From contig JAFXQT010000051.1 of assembly GCA_017526905.1 (NCBI GenBank), positions 1-42,806 on the forward strand: 42,806 bases of DNA, written 5' to 3'. A program made the position numbers and the translations under genes. Origin of the DNA: Bacteroidaceae bacterium. Lineage in GTDB: Bacteria > Bacteroidota > Bacteroidia > Bacteroidales > Bacteroidaceae. Below are positions 1 through 8,006 of this stretch, piece by piece. Each line of letters begins with the position of its first letter. Positions within the stretch are counted from its first letter, which is position 1. The notes under the pieces were generated by a model. It did no database searches. It worked only from the letters and a program-made list of their open reading frames with translations, and was not told where the DNA came from.

Positions 1-112
1 TATTTCCGAACAGATTTTGTTTCAAGGCCGCCGGGGCGTAGCGGGCTACGTCCCAAGGACTTGGAACAAAAGATGCCGGAAAGAGGCAAGAGCAAACAAA
101 GATAATTCATAG
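1..112 (+). other. Left-edge fragment, possible 3' end of a gene
   Basis: Two plus-strand frames are open from the window edge, one to a TAA at 103-105 and one to a TAG at 110-112. I cannot choose between them and recognise neither peptide. The same stretch can fold strongly: bases near 18-29 pair with 70-81 (11 of 12), and GGGGCGTAG pairs with CTACGTCCC inside. It could therefore be a structured RNA end instead. The plus-strand terminator at 156-193 implies that some plus-strand transcript ends here. Confidence 0.25.
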
Positions 113-155
113 AGAATTTATTAATTAATAGAACACACCTTAAATGTAAACACTA

Positions 156-193
156 CCCCCGGCCACTCGTTGCGAGCAGCCGGGGGCTTTTTC
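156..193 (+). terminator. Rho-independent terminator
   Basis: A perfect 8-bp stem, CCCCCGGC at 156-163 with GCCGGGGG at 179-186, carries an inner CTCG/CGAG pairing and is followed by CTTTTT. The T run lies on the plus-strand side, so it mainly ends a transcript entering from the left edge. It may also serve the minus-strand gene ending at 250, because hairpins of this type are often bidirectional, but the minus-strand T content is weaker. Confidence 0.7.
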
Positions 194-249
194 ATGATAC
201 TTTTTGCATTTGGCGTTGGCAATTACCTATAGGGCTTTTGTCACCAGCC

Positions 250-3200
250 TCAATGCGCTACCATCTTTCGTCCGTTTTGGATGTAAATGCCGCGTGTGGC
301 AGGGCGGGCGATGCGGCGTCCGGTAAGGTCGTAGATGGCTGCATCCACCACCTTCAGTCGTCCACCTTCCATCTCGCTGATGCCCACGGTGAGGGTGTCG
401 AAGAAGCGCGGATAGGCTTCGGCTTCGGCCTCGGTGAAGGGTTCGCCGGTGTCGCGTACAGAGGCCACGGCCAGGTCGGCTATGTGGGTGCGTGCGCCAC
501 TTTCTGAGCCGTCAATCTCGAAGGTGAAGGTGCCGCCTTTCTTCATGCGGATGAAGAAGTCGAGCGTTTGCGGCGAGCGGCCGTCGGCGCCGTCAACGGC
601 TACGGTTCCGTATTCCTTAGTGAAGAGGAAATCGTCCTTGTCACACTGCCATTGTCCAGCAGCCAGGTAGCGGTTGCGCATGTTCAGCGTGTTGGCTTGA
701 GTGGCTTTGTCGCGGAACACAGTCATGGTGGCAAAGTAGATGCCGTCGGCCGGGGCAGTGAAGGCGATGGCGGGCGATGCCGAGCCGGTGGGGTGGAAGT
801 TGCCGTTCTCGGTCACGAAGCAGTACTCATCGTTGGTGTACCAGGCCTTTCCGTTGGCTGCCTTGGCCTTGCCGCTGCCGGTATCGAACTTAGCAAACTT
901 GGTGTAGGTGCCGTCGGCCACAGCGTAGCGGTAGAAGCCCCATGGTGCATTGTTGTTCTCGGCAAAGTCGGCTGCTGCTGTGGCATAGGTGTCGCCATCG
1001 GCGGTGCGGAACAGGCGGTAGTTGCCTTCGGCATCGAAGTTGATGGGCTTCTCGTCGGGGTCGCCTACGGCATCGTAGAAACGGGCGTATGCCTTGGCTT
1101 CTGCGATGGTGAGGGGATCGCCTGCACTGTGGCAGGTGGCCACGGCCAGTTCGGCGATGTGCGTACGAGCACCGCTCTCGCTGTCGCCAATTTCGAAGGT
1201 GAAGTGCTGTCCGGCTTTGAGGCGGATGTAGAAGTCGAGTGTTTGCGGCACCTTACCGTTTTGGCCATCCACCTCTGTGGTGCCGTAGGCTTTGGCAAAC
1301 ATAGAGCTGGAGCTGGGGCATTGCAGTTGTTCGTTCAGGAACCGGCTACGCATGTACAGGGTGTTGGCCTGTGCATCTTTGTCGCGCCACACGGTCATGG
1401 TGGCGTAGTAGATGCCGTCCTGTGGTGCGGTAAACACTACGGCGGGCGATGCCGAACCGGTGGGGTGGAAGTTGCCGTTCTCGGTCACGAAGCAATATTC
1501 GTTGTTGGTGTACCAAGCCTTTCCGTTGGTAGCCTTGGCCTTGCCGTTGTTGGTATCGAAGTTGGCAAACTTGGTGTAGGTGCCGTCGGCTACGTCATAT
1601 CGGTAGAAGCCCCATGGCGTGTCGTTGTTATTAGCAAAGTCGGCTGCCGCAGTGGCGTAGGTGTCACCGTCGGCGGTTCGGAACAGATGGTAGTTGCCGT
1701 CGGCATCCAGGTCGATGGGTTTCTCTTCCACGGCGTGGCGGCTGGCCTCAACGGCAGCCCATGCGCGCTCCATATAGTACATATAGGTGTGTGTGAGGTT
1801 CACGTTCAGCTTCTTGTCGGCCACCACCTGCTTGGCCTCGGTAATCACATCGCTCAGCTTCTTGTATTCGGCCTGACCTACTTCTCCGGCGCCGGTGCCT
1901 GGCGTAACGGAAGCAAGCAGGCCCTCATACTTGGCAATGTCCTGGCCAAGCACTTCGTAGATGTCGCCGATACTCCACACCTCGTCAGCGTTGAATTCCG
2001 ATGGCTTGATGATCCATTGGCGGTTGCCGCTGGTGCGGTTCTTCTCGTTGCTTTCCCAACAGATGAGTGCGGTGCCGTTAGTGTTGCCGCCGCCGGACAC
2101 GTTGGCCGTGCGGGTGTATTTCTTGTTGATGATATTGTAGTAACTGTTCTCCTCGCTGGCCAGGCTGATGGTCCACAGTTGAGCCTCGTCAGTGGCGTCA
2201 GGCTCGGCCAGTGTGAGGCGTGTGTTGAGGTCGCCGTTGGGTGCGAAGAGTGCCAGGCCGCTGGCGCGGTTGATGAACTGGTAGGCATCGCCCACCTGGC
2301 GGATGGCCCAGTCTTGGGTGCGACGGGTGTCGTCGGCATTCCACAGACAGGTTTGTGTGCCGGCGGTCAGCCCCTCGTCCATCACATCGAACATCAGGCC
2401 CACGCCCACGCTCTTTACGCGGTAGAAATAGTTTGCGCTGACCTGGAACTCCTGTGCCACGTCGTCAGCCTCGGTGGCACGCTGTGGGAACTCAGTGTCG
2501 AGGAAAGCAAGGTGGTCGGTAATGAACTGCTTCAGGTCGTCCAGGTATTCTTGGTAGGTGTTGTGCATGACCGTCTCATTATACACCTTCTTGTTGATGC
2601 CATATTTGTCGTGGTTCAGCTTGGCCGACTGTGCGATGTGTGCACCGAGGCTATCCACGGCGTGCAGCAGGTGTTGCTCGATGCCGGCCTGACGCAGTTC
2701 CTTGTAGCGGCGGTTGATGAGCTGGCAGAACCAAGGATCCTTCCACATGCGCAGGAACCACTGGCGGCACACGCCGGTGTTGATGTCGCAGATTAGGCGT
2801 TGTGTGGTGTTGTTGCCACGTGTGTCATTGTTGTAGGCTATATCATAGTCCCACAGCGGACCGAAGTAGAGTTTCAGGTCGTTGGGGCGTTTGTACAGAT
2901 AGGTGCTCCAGAAGCCGTCGTAGTTGGCGCTCATCTCGGTGCAGATGTACAGGTTGGCCAGCGACACTGAGTCCACCAGCTTGCGGTAGCCCTTGTCCTT
3001 GTCGCGGAAGTCGGCGCTGTAGAGAGCCGTCTCGAAGGCGTCCATCCACGTCTTCACGTAGTTGGCCTGTGCGTCGGTGATCTCTCCGTCCTTCGGCTTG
3101 TGTATACGTATGGGCACGCTCTCGCGTGTGGTTGTGATATATTTGTGGTCCTTCCATCCGTCGGCTTCAAGGAAGAAGCCCTCGCTGGGTGTTGTCTCGT

Positions 3201-3723
3201 CGCCGGGTGTCTCTATGTCCAAACGCCCGGATTCAACATCGGGATGGTCGGTAATCTGGTAGTTGCCCATGTACGTGCCATTGATGACCACATCCACAAA
3301 CAACGCGCCCGGATTGAACTCCATGCCGCAGAAACGTCCCATCACATCAGTGGTCAGTGCGTTACGAATGAGCGATTTGTCAAAGTGGTTGGCCATGAGC
3401 ACCCAGTTCCTGTCGGTCACGCTCTTGTCGCCCAGCAGTGCCACGGCCTTGCTGAATTTCATACGGTAGGCGGGTTTGTCCTTGGCACTGGTGTTGTTGT
3501 AGGTGGAGTTGCCTCGGCAACGAATCTGGACATTGGAATACACCTCTTTCTTGGTGCCGTCCACCATGGTCCAAGTACTGTTTACGAACGTCTTCTTGCT
3601 GGTGATGGCAGTAGAACCGCTTGTGGTGATATACACCGTGGGCAAGTTGCTGTACTGCTTCTGCGCCTGTGAGGATAGCGTGAGCCCCAGCAGCGCGAGG
3701 AGTAGGAATAAGTAGCGTTTCAT
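250..3723 (-). CDS. Secreted CotH-type kinase-like protein with beta-trefoil and duplicated C-terminal domains
   Basis: The 1157-residue product starts with a signal peptide (residues 1-20, ending SSQA). Residues about 25-410 form a CotH kinase-like domain: RGNST at 70-74, KPAYRMKF near 83-90, NWVLMANHFDKSLIRN at 106-121, and WDYD at 291-294, which matches the conserved acidic pair of this family. Residues about 426-575 look like a ricin-type beta-trefoil with QDW/QLW/QW-type repeats. A helical linker leads to two tandem near-identical domains (667-890 and 891-1109). The end, IYDLTGRRIARPATRGIYIQ..., resembles the C-terminal sorting tails of secreted Bacteroidales proteins. CotH proteins of Bacillus phosphorylate spore coat proteins; the role in Bacteroidota is not known to me. 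It is a single gene with its own upstream region, and the same type of tail occurs on the three giant proteins at 29571-41412. The domain order is well supported; activity and substrate are not. Confidence 0.85.
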   Translation of the reverse strand: MKRYLFLLLALLGLTLSSQAQKQYSNLPTVYITTSGSTAITSKKTFVNSTWTMVDGTKKEVYSNVQIRCRGNSTYNNTSAKDKPAYRMKFSKAVALLGDKSVTDRNWVLMANHFDKSLIRNALTTDVMGRFCGMEFNPGALFVDVVINGTYMGNYQITDHPDVESGRLDIETPGDETTPSEGFFLEADGWKDHKYITTTRESVPIRIHKPKDGEITDAQANYVKTWMDAFETALYSADFRDKDKGYRKLVDSVSLANLYICTEMSANYDGFWSTYLYKRPNDLKLYFGPLWDYDIAYNNDTRGNNTTQRLICDINTGVCRQWFLRMWKDPWFCQLINRRYKELRQAGIEQHLLHAVDSLGAHIAQSAKLNHDKYGINKKVYNETVMHNTYQEYLDDLKQFITDHLAFLDTEFPQRATEADDVAQEFQVSANYFYRVKSVGVGLMFDVMDEGLTAGTQTCLWNADDTRRTQDWAIRQVGDAYQFINRASGLALFAPNGDLNTRLTLAEPDATDEAQLWTISLASEENSYYNIINKKYTRTANVSGGGNTNGTALICWESNEKNRTSGNRQWIIKPSEFNADEVWSIGDIYEVLGQDIAKYEGLLASVTPGTGAGEVGQAEYKKLSDVITEAKQVVADKKLNVNLTHTYMYYMERAWAAVEASRHAVEEKPIDLDADGNYHLFRTADGDTYATAAADFANNNDTPWGFYRYDVADGTYTKFANFDTNNGKAKATNGKAWYTNNEYCFVTENGNFHPTGSASPAVVFTAPQDGIYYATMTVWRDKDAQANTLYMRSRFLNEQLQCPSSSSMFAKAYGTTEVDGQNGKVPQTLDFYIRLKAGQHFTFEIGDSESGARTHIAELAVATCHSAGDPLTIAEAKAYARFYDAVGDPDEKPINFDAEGNYRLFRTADGDTYATAAADFAENNNAPWGFYRYAVADGTYTKFAKFDTGSGKAKAANGKAWYTNDEYCFVTENGNFHPTGSASPAIAFTAPADGIYFATMTVFRDKATQANTLNMRNRYLAAGQWQCDKDDFLFTKEYGTVAVDGADGRSPQTLDFFIRMKKGGTFTFEIDGSESGARTHIADLAVASVRDTGEPFTEAEAEAYPRFFDTLTVGISEMEGGRLKVVDAAIYDLTGRRIARPATRGIYIQNGRKMVAH
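397..1725 (-). repeat. Tandem intragenic domain duplication (period 672 bp)
   Basis: Within the CotH-like gene, residues 667-890 and 891-1109 are two copies of one domain with a period of 224 residues. Long stretches are identical, for example LFRTADGDTYATAAADFA and YCFVTENGNFHPTGSASPA. The DNA copies (1054-1725 and 397-1053) remain very similar, which points to a recent duplication or ongoing gene conversion. Each copy has the look of a secreted beta-sandwich module; I do not recognise the family. Confidence 0.85.
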
Positions 3724-3959
3724 GATGCTTTTAGTTTTAATATTAATGTTAGTATAAAAGTGTCAATATAAGGTAGTTTATTAGGCCTGATATATGTCTT
3801 TTATAGCTTGTTGACAGGGGCAAATTTAAAGAATTTCTGTGAAACCATGTCACCTATCACCGTTTTTTTAACCTTGAAAGCCAGAATGAAACATTTTTTG
3901 CAGGATTTGAAACGCAATTGTCCAACCCTGTGGGCAAAGGAAATGTCCCCGTGGCAATT
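3724..3959. other. Gene-free stretch before the repeats
   Basis: This is the A+T-rich upstream region of the CotH-like gene. Apart from the possible -7 box I see no gene, RNA or strong hairpin. It continues into the 91-bp repeats next to the tmRNA gene. Confidence 0.5.
3821..3828 (-). promoter_or_regulatory. Possible -7 box for the CotH-like gene
   Basis: The minus strand reads TAAATTTG, which fits the Bacteroidota -7 consensus TAnnTTTG, about 100 bases before the start codon. No TTTG -33 box lies 19-21 bp upstream. A GTTAA-starting, A-rich element (minus strand of 3857-3872) lies farther upstream and resembles one arm of the element found before the giant paralogues, but about 20 bp closer to the box. 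Confidence 0.35.
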
Positions 3960-4025
3960 CCCGAAGGCGTAACGGAATGAAATGGAGTGGGGCTGGAGGG
4001 GCCTGCAGCATGGAATGCTGCGTAT

Positions 4026-4060
4026 AAGAAAACGCCCTCGGGGTTCAATTCCCGAAGGCG
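4026..4060 (-). terminator. Second copy of the tmRNA terminator hairpin
   Basis: CGCCCTCGGG at 4033-4042 pairs with CCCGAAGGCG at 4051-4060 (9 of 10). On the minus strand a TTTTCTTA run follows. It is the repeat copy of the hairpin nearer to ssrA and would act as a back-up terminator. Confidence 0.6.
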
Positions 4061-4116
4061 TAACGGAATGAAATGAAGTGGAGCTGGAGGGACCGGCAGC
4101 ATGGAATGCTGCGCAT

Positions 4117-4151
4117 AAGAAAACGCCCTCGGGGTTCAATTCCCGAAGGCG
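4117..4151 (-). terminator. tmRNA terminator
   Basis: The hairpin CGCCCTCGGG (4124-4133) with CCCGAAGGCG (4142-4151) starts 18 bases after the mature tmRNA 3' end and is followed on the minus strand by GTTTTCTTA. The loop carries a TTCAATT sequence like a T-loop, which makes the site look like a tRNA T-arm. There is no complete tRNA here. Confidence 0.7.
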
Positions 4152-4169
4152 TAACGAAATGAAATGAAG

Positions 4170-4569
4170 TGGAGCTGGAGGGAATTGAACCCTCGTCCAA
4201 ACAGGGACATCCTGCGCTTTCTACACGCTTATCCCAGCCTAAGGTTTTCGAGCGTTGGTTGGACCTGGGCCACCTGCCAGCGCCTTATCCTCTGAAAGTG
4301 TCGCCGAGGGTGCGAGGCCATCCTCGGTTAGTCCCGATGTTGCTGCGCCGCCGGTTCGGAGAGTTTCAGGACAGTGCCTCCGGGCGACGTCTCGTTCCAG
4401 CACCTTGTGCCGGAATAAAGCTTAGAGATCTACTATGCTTCGATCAAGCAGCGAGAGCGTAAGTGTTTTCGCCAGATAATTGTTGGAGACCATGGATTAA
4501 GGAGAGCGATCAGCGACTCTCCGCGTGCTTACGCAACATCTCGACCTGCTGTCAAATCCAGTCAGCCCC
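4170..4569 (-). ncRNA. ssrA: tmRNA (ssrA)
   Basis: The minus strand starts GGGGCUGA at 4569 and ends CAGCUCC plus the discriminator A at 4170. These ends form a 7-bp acceptor stem with one G-U pair, and the T-arm reads GGGTTCAATTCCC. The CCA is not encoded and would be added later. The tag reading frame runs from 4473 to 4444: GGC GAA AAC ACT TAC GCT CTC GCT GCT TGA, giving GENTYALAA with GGC as the likely resume codon. This is the YALAA ending expected in Bacteroidota. At 400 bases it is of normal tmRNA length. The RNA rescues stalled ribosomes with SmpB and tags the product for proteolysis. It has its own promoter at 4586-4617. Confidence 0.96.
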
Positions 4570-4585
4570 GATTTGTTTGCGGCCG

Positions 4586-4617
4586 CAAAAGTAGTGCATC
4601 GAACTGAAATGGCCAAA
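4586..4617 (-). promoter_or_regulatory. ssrA promoter
   Basis: On the minus strand TTTG (4614-4617), exactly 20 bases, then TACTTTTG (4586-4593) match the Bacteroidota vegetative consensus fully. The box ends 16 bases before the mature tmRNA 5' end, which leaves a short leader to be trimmed. Confidence 0.85.
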
Positions 4618-4780
4618 TAAAACGGCATTTTTTCTGCTTCGACCTTTCTATTTGCAGCCCAAACACGCCCATCTTCAATGAGATAAGTGGCGGCGTGAAG
4701 AATAAGTGACTTTTTTTGGTAAACTTTAACAATAAAAAGCGGCTTTTTGAGTTATTAAAATAAAAGATATTATCTGCACA

Positions 4781-5422
4781 ATGATTAACCAAGCTACATT
4801 AGAATTGAACATAGCAATGACAGATGGAATGAATATTGTGGAACGTGCGGTCAAGCGAGCCTTCGACTTCACCGTTTCGCTGTGTGCGCTTATTCTGTTG
4901 AGTCCCGTTTTTCTCGTAGTATTCATTGTCCTGAAGCTACAGGCCGATGGCCCTGTTATTTTCAAGCAGGAGCGTATCGGCTTGCATGGACGTCCGTTCA
5001 ATATATATAAGTTCCGCACGATGGTGGTGAACTCCGAGGAGAAGGGTAAGCCACAACTGGCGCAGGAGGGCGACGATCGTCTGACACCCGTAGGACGCTT
5101 CCTGCGCGAGCACCATCTGGACGAGCTGCCACAGCTGTGGAACGTCCTGATTGGCGACATGAGCCTTGTCGGTCCCCGTCCCGAACGTCAGTATTTTATA
5201 GATAAGATCATGGCTGAGAACAGCGACTATGAGTACATCTTCCTGATGCGTCCCGGCTGCACATCGCTGGCCACTATCTATAACGGATATACGGATACCA
5301 TGGAAAAGATGCTCATCCGTTTGCAGATGGATCTTGACTACTTGCAGAAACGCTCTCTTTGGCTTGACATAAAGGTGCTGGCCACGACGTTCGAATACAT
5401 GGTGTTCGGCAAGAAGTTTTAG
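4781..5422 (+). CDS. Initiating sugar transferase (monotopic phosphoglycosyl transferase)
   Basis: The 213-residue product is a bacterial sugar transferase. It would transfer a sugar phosphate from a nucleotide sugar to undecaprenyl phosphate at the inner membrane, the first step of the polysaccharide made by this operon. It has the N-terminal KRAFDF then hydrophobic segment (29-52), the GPVIFKQERIG and YKFRTM motifs, the LDELPQLWNV motif with the catalytic Asp-Glu pair at 114-115, and SLVGPRPE. It is a short, catalytic-core form of the family without the extra membrane segments of WbaP/WcaJ. The start is uncertain: an in-frame ATG at 4817 would remove 12 poorly conserved residues. No consensus promoter is evident upstream. 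It is the first gene of an operon reaching to 17317. The donor sugar cannot be told from sequence. Confidence 0.92.
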   Translation: MINQATLELNIAMTDGMNIVERAVKRAFDFTVSLCALILLSPVFLVVFIVLKLQADGPVIFKQERIGLHGRPFNIYKFRTMVVNSEEKGKPQLAQEGDDRLTPVGRFLREHHLDELPQLWNVLIGDMSLVGPRPERQYFIDKIMAENSDYEYIFLMRPGCTSLATIYNGYTDTMEKMLIRLQMDLDYLQKRSLWLDIKVLATTFEYMVFGKKF

Positions 5423-5452
5423 TAAGAAGAACCTATCATTACTCCGAATAAA

Positions 5453-7999
5453 ATGAAGAAACACATACTCATTGCCCTCCTCCTCTTGCTTGTGGGTGGC
5501 ATGCCGCTTGCCGCACAGCAGATGACCGACAACCAGCTCATATCCTATTTGAAAAAGGAGAAAGAGAAAGGCACGGATCAGGCTACAATCATAAAAAACG
5601 TCATGCAAAGAGGTGTTACACCCGATCAGCTGCGCCGCGTACGGAAAAAACTGGAGGCCGAACAAAAGCAGCTCGGCGCCATCGCTACAAAGCCGGAAGA
5701 AACTGGTGCTGCGTCGCGCACAAGAAATAAGCGGCAGGTGGCAGAGGACAACCGGCAGAAGCAAGATAACTACATGATCCGTTCGCAGCGCGAGGCGGAT
5801 GAGTTCCGCTATTTGGACCGCGAGACACGTATGAATATGTATGGCGAGGAGTTGAATTTTATGGATTACGACTCCTTGCAGTATTATTATGACCAGGTGC
5901 CGCGCGAGCAGCAGGTGTGGGGCCGCAATATCTTCAGCCAGCGCCTGCTCACTTTCGAGCCCAACCAGAATATGGCCACCCCGCCAAACTATAGGTTGGG
6001 TGCTGGCGACAAGGTGATTATCGATGTGTGGGGTGCCAGTCAAGTAACGTTCGAGGGCGAAGTCTCGCCCGATGGTACCGTAACCATCGAAGGGGTCGGC
6101 CCGATAAAGGTCGGAGGCTTGAGCGTGTCACAAGCCACCACCCGAATCAGACAGCGCCTGGGGCAGTATTATGCCGATTGCCAGGTGAGTCTCTCACTTG
6201 GCGAGACCCGTAGCATCATCGTGCAGGTGATGGGCGAGGTGGTGATGCCCGGCACCTACACGCTCAGTTCGCTCTCGTCGGCATTCAATGCGCTGTATGC
6301 AGCGGGTGGTATCAGCGATATCGGTACGTTGCGTAACATCAAGGTATATCGTGGTGGGCGCGTCATTTCCACCGTCGATGTCTATGACTATTTGATGAAC
6401 GGCAACTCAAAGGGCGATGTGCGCCTGCAGGACAACGACGTTATCATCGTAGGTCCCTACGAATGTCTGGTTGAGGTGCGCGGAAAGGTGAAGCGCCCGA
6501 TGTTCTATGAAATGAAATCCAGCGAGAGCGTGGGGCAGTTGCTGGCCTATGCCGGAGGCTTCACTGGCAATGCCTATACCAAAAACGTTCGGCTGGTGCG
6601 CCGCAGCGGCGATCATGAATACTCCATCCACACAATCGAGGAGTTTGAAATGAATGGTTTTACGGTGGCCGATGGCGACTCGCTGACAGTGGATAGCGTG
6701 ATGCCCCGCTTCGCCAATATGGTCGAGGTGCGTGGCGCAGTGAAGCACGCCGGCCAGTTCCAGATGGATGGCACCATCCAAAGCGTGCGCGACCTCTTGC
6801 GTGTGGCCGAAGGTCTGCGCGAAGATGCTTTCGTGGAACGCGCAGTGATGCACCGTGAGAAGGAGGACCTGACGCTTGAAATGGTATCGCTCGATCTTGT
6901 GGGTATCATGAACGGCACCACAGCCGATGTCATGCTGAAAAAGGGCGACGTCCTGTATGTGCCCAGTAAGGTGGAGATGCAGGGCGAGCAAATCCTGCGC
7001 ATCAATGGCGAGGTGAACTACCCTGGCGAATACCAGTTTGCAGAGAAAACCACCGTCAAGGATCTCATCCTGATGGCCGGCGGCCTGAAGCGCGGTGCCT
7101 CAACGGCCAAAGTTGATGTGTTCCGCCGCATTTATCAGGTGGATGCCACAGAAAGCACGCCGCGCTTGTCGGATCACTATCAGTTTAATATCTCCAACGG
7201 CTTCTTTATTGAGGATACTGCATTCGTGCTCGAACCATTCGATATCGTGCAGGTACGTAAGAGCCCTACCTATCAGGAACAGCAGAACGTGACCATCAAG
7301 GGTGCGGTTAATTTCGAGGGCGAATATGCCATGACCAGTAAGGAGTTCCGCCTGTCGGAATTGGTAAAGATGTGTGGCGGGCTCAGTTCGTTGGCATACC
7401 CTAAAGGAGCGCGTTTGTTGCGCGAGATGACACCTGCCGAACGGCAGCAGCGTGAAAACCAACTGAAGGCTGCGCAGATTTCGCTCTATGAGCAGAGTAT
7501 GGACAGCGAGCGGAAATTCAATCTGGAGCGTGCCGACTCGTTGCTCGAGATGAAGATGGACCTGGGCAACACCTATAATGTGGCCATCAATCTGGACGAG
7601 GCTATCAAGAACCCAGGATCAGAGCATGATATCGTGCTGCGCGACAAGGATCAGCTCATCGTACCCCAGTACAACGGAACGGTAAAAATCAGCGGTGAGG
7701 TGATGTATCCCATCAGTATCAACTACAAGAAGGGTGCCGGTCTGAACTACTATATCAAGCGTGCCGGTGGCTACAACCAGACGGCAGGAAAAAGCAACAC
7801 TTATGCCATGTACATGAATGGTGCGGTGGAACAGTTGGGACGACGTGCCAGCAGCAAGAACATCGAACCGGGATGCGAGATTGTGGTGCCCACCAAGAAG
7901 AAGCGCGACGGCCTCTCCACCGCTGAAATCATGATCCTCGGCACCTCCACCGTCAGCATCTCGTCGATGATTATCTCGTTGATTAATAGTATGAAGTAA
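5453..7999 (+). CDS. Outer-membrane polysaccharide export protein with multiple SLBB domains
   Basis: The 848-residue product has a signal peptide (1-21) without a lipobox cysteine and a charged helical region (25-150). A Wza-type polysaccharide export domain follows at about 176-250 (YRLGAGDKVIIDVWG). Six SLBB-like units then start near 256, 339, 424, 515, 613 and 744, each with a (V/I).G.V..PG.Y core. A charged insert rich in Glu and Arg (660-700) splits the fifth unit. A hydrophobic helix ends the protein (822-847). It is much longer than Wza (about 380 residues), as is usual for SLBB exporters of Bacteroidota. It would form the periplasmic and outer-membrane channel for the polymer. The next gene encodes its likely inner-membrane partner 7 bases downstream. 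Confidence 0.92.
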   Translation: MKKHILIALLLLLVGGMPLAAQQMTDNQLISYLKKEKEKGTDQATIIKNVMQRGVTPDQLRRVRKKLEAEQKQLGAIATKPEETGAASRTRNKRQVAEDNRQKQDNYMIRSQREADEFRYLDRETRMNMYGEELNFMDYDSLQYYYDQVPREQQVWGRNIFSQRLLTFEPNQNMATPPNYRLGAGDKVIIDVWGASQVTFEGEVSPDGTVTIEGVGPIKVGGLSVSQATTRIRQRLGQYYADCQVSLSLGETRSIIVQVMGEVVMPGTYTLSSLSSAFNALYAAGGISDIGTLRNIKVYRGGRVISTVDVYDYLMNGNSKGDVRLQDNDVIIVGPYECLVEVRGKVKRPMFYEMKSSESVGQLLAYAGGFTGNAYTKNVRLVRRSGDHEYSIHTIEEFEMNGFTVADGDSLTVDSVMPRFANMVEVRGAVKHAGQFQMDGTIQSVRDLLRVAEGLREDAFVERAVMHREKEDLTLEMVSLDLVGIMNGTTADVMLKKGDVLYVPSKVEMQGEQILRINGEVNYPGEYQFAEKTTVKDLILMAGGLKRGASTAKVDVFRRIYQVDATESTPRLSDHYQFNISNGFFIEDTAFVLEPFDIVQVRKSPTYQEQQNVTIKGAVNFEGEYAMTSKEFRLSELVKMCGGLSSLAYPKGARLLREMTPAERQQRENQLKAAQISLYEQSMDSERKFNLERADSLLEMKMDLGNTYNVAINLDEAIKNPGSEHDIVLRDKDQLIVPQYNGTVKISGEVMYPISINYKKGAGLNYYIKRAGGYNQTAGKSNTYAMYMNGAVEQLGRRASSKNIEPGCEIVVPTKKKRDGLSTAEIMILGTSTVSISSMIISLINSMK

Positions 8000-8006
8000 T
8001 GGCCTT

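Larger units (their letters stand above)
3960..4182. repeat. ssrA: 91-bp direct repeats derived from the tmRNA tail and its terminator
   Basis: The string CCCGAAGGCGTAAC begins at 3960, 4051 and 4142, an exact period of 91 bp. Read on the minus strand, each unit holds a copy of the last bases of tmRNA (CCCTCCAGCTCCA), a spacer, a hairpin with a T-rich end, and a second perfect hairpin (GCAGCAT-gga-ATGCTGC on the plus strand). The unit at 4142 is the real tmRNA end; the other two lie downstream of it. The farthest copy is the most diverged. The array looks like successive tandem duplication of the acceptor-stem 3' strand together with the terminator. Confidence 0.85.

Noticed and set aside
568-2796. 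742-codon open frame on the plus strand
   Set aside because: It is antisense to the CotH-like gene, rich in Val, Gly and Ala as expected from a codon-bias shadow, and repeats in step with the duplicated domains of the real gene.
3960-4169. tRNA genes in the 91-bp repeats
   Set aside because: Only T-arm-like hairpins and a copy of the acceptor 3' strand are present; no anticodon arm or complete cloverleaf can be drawn.
4562-4792. 76-codon open frame on the minus strand
   Set aside because: It covers the ssrA promoter and runs into the tmRNA 5' end.
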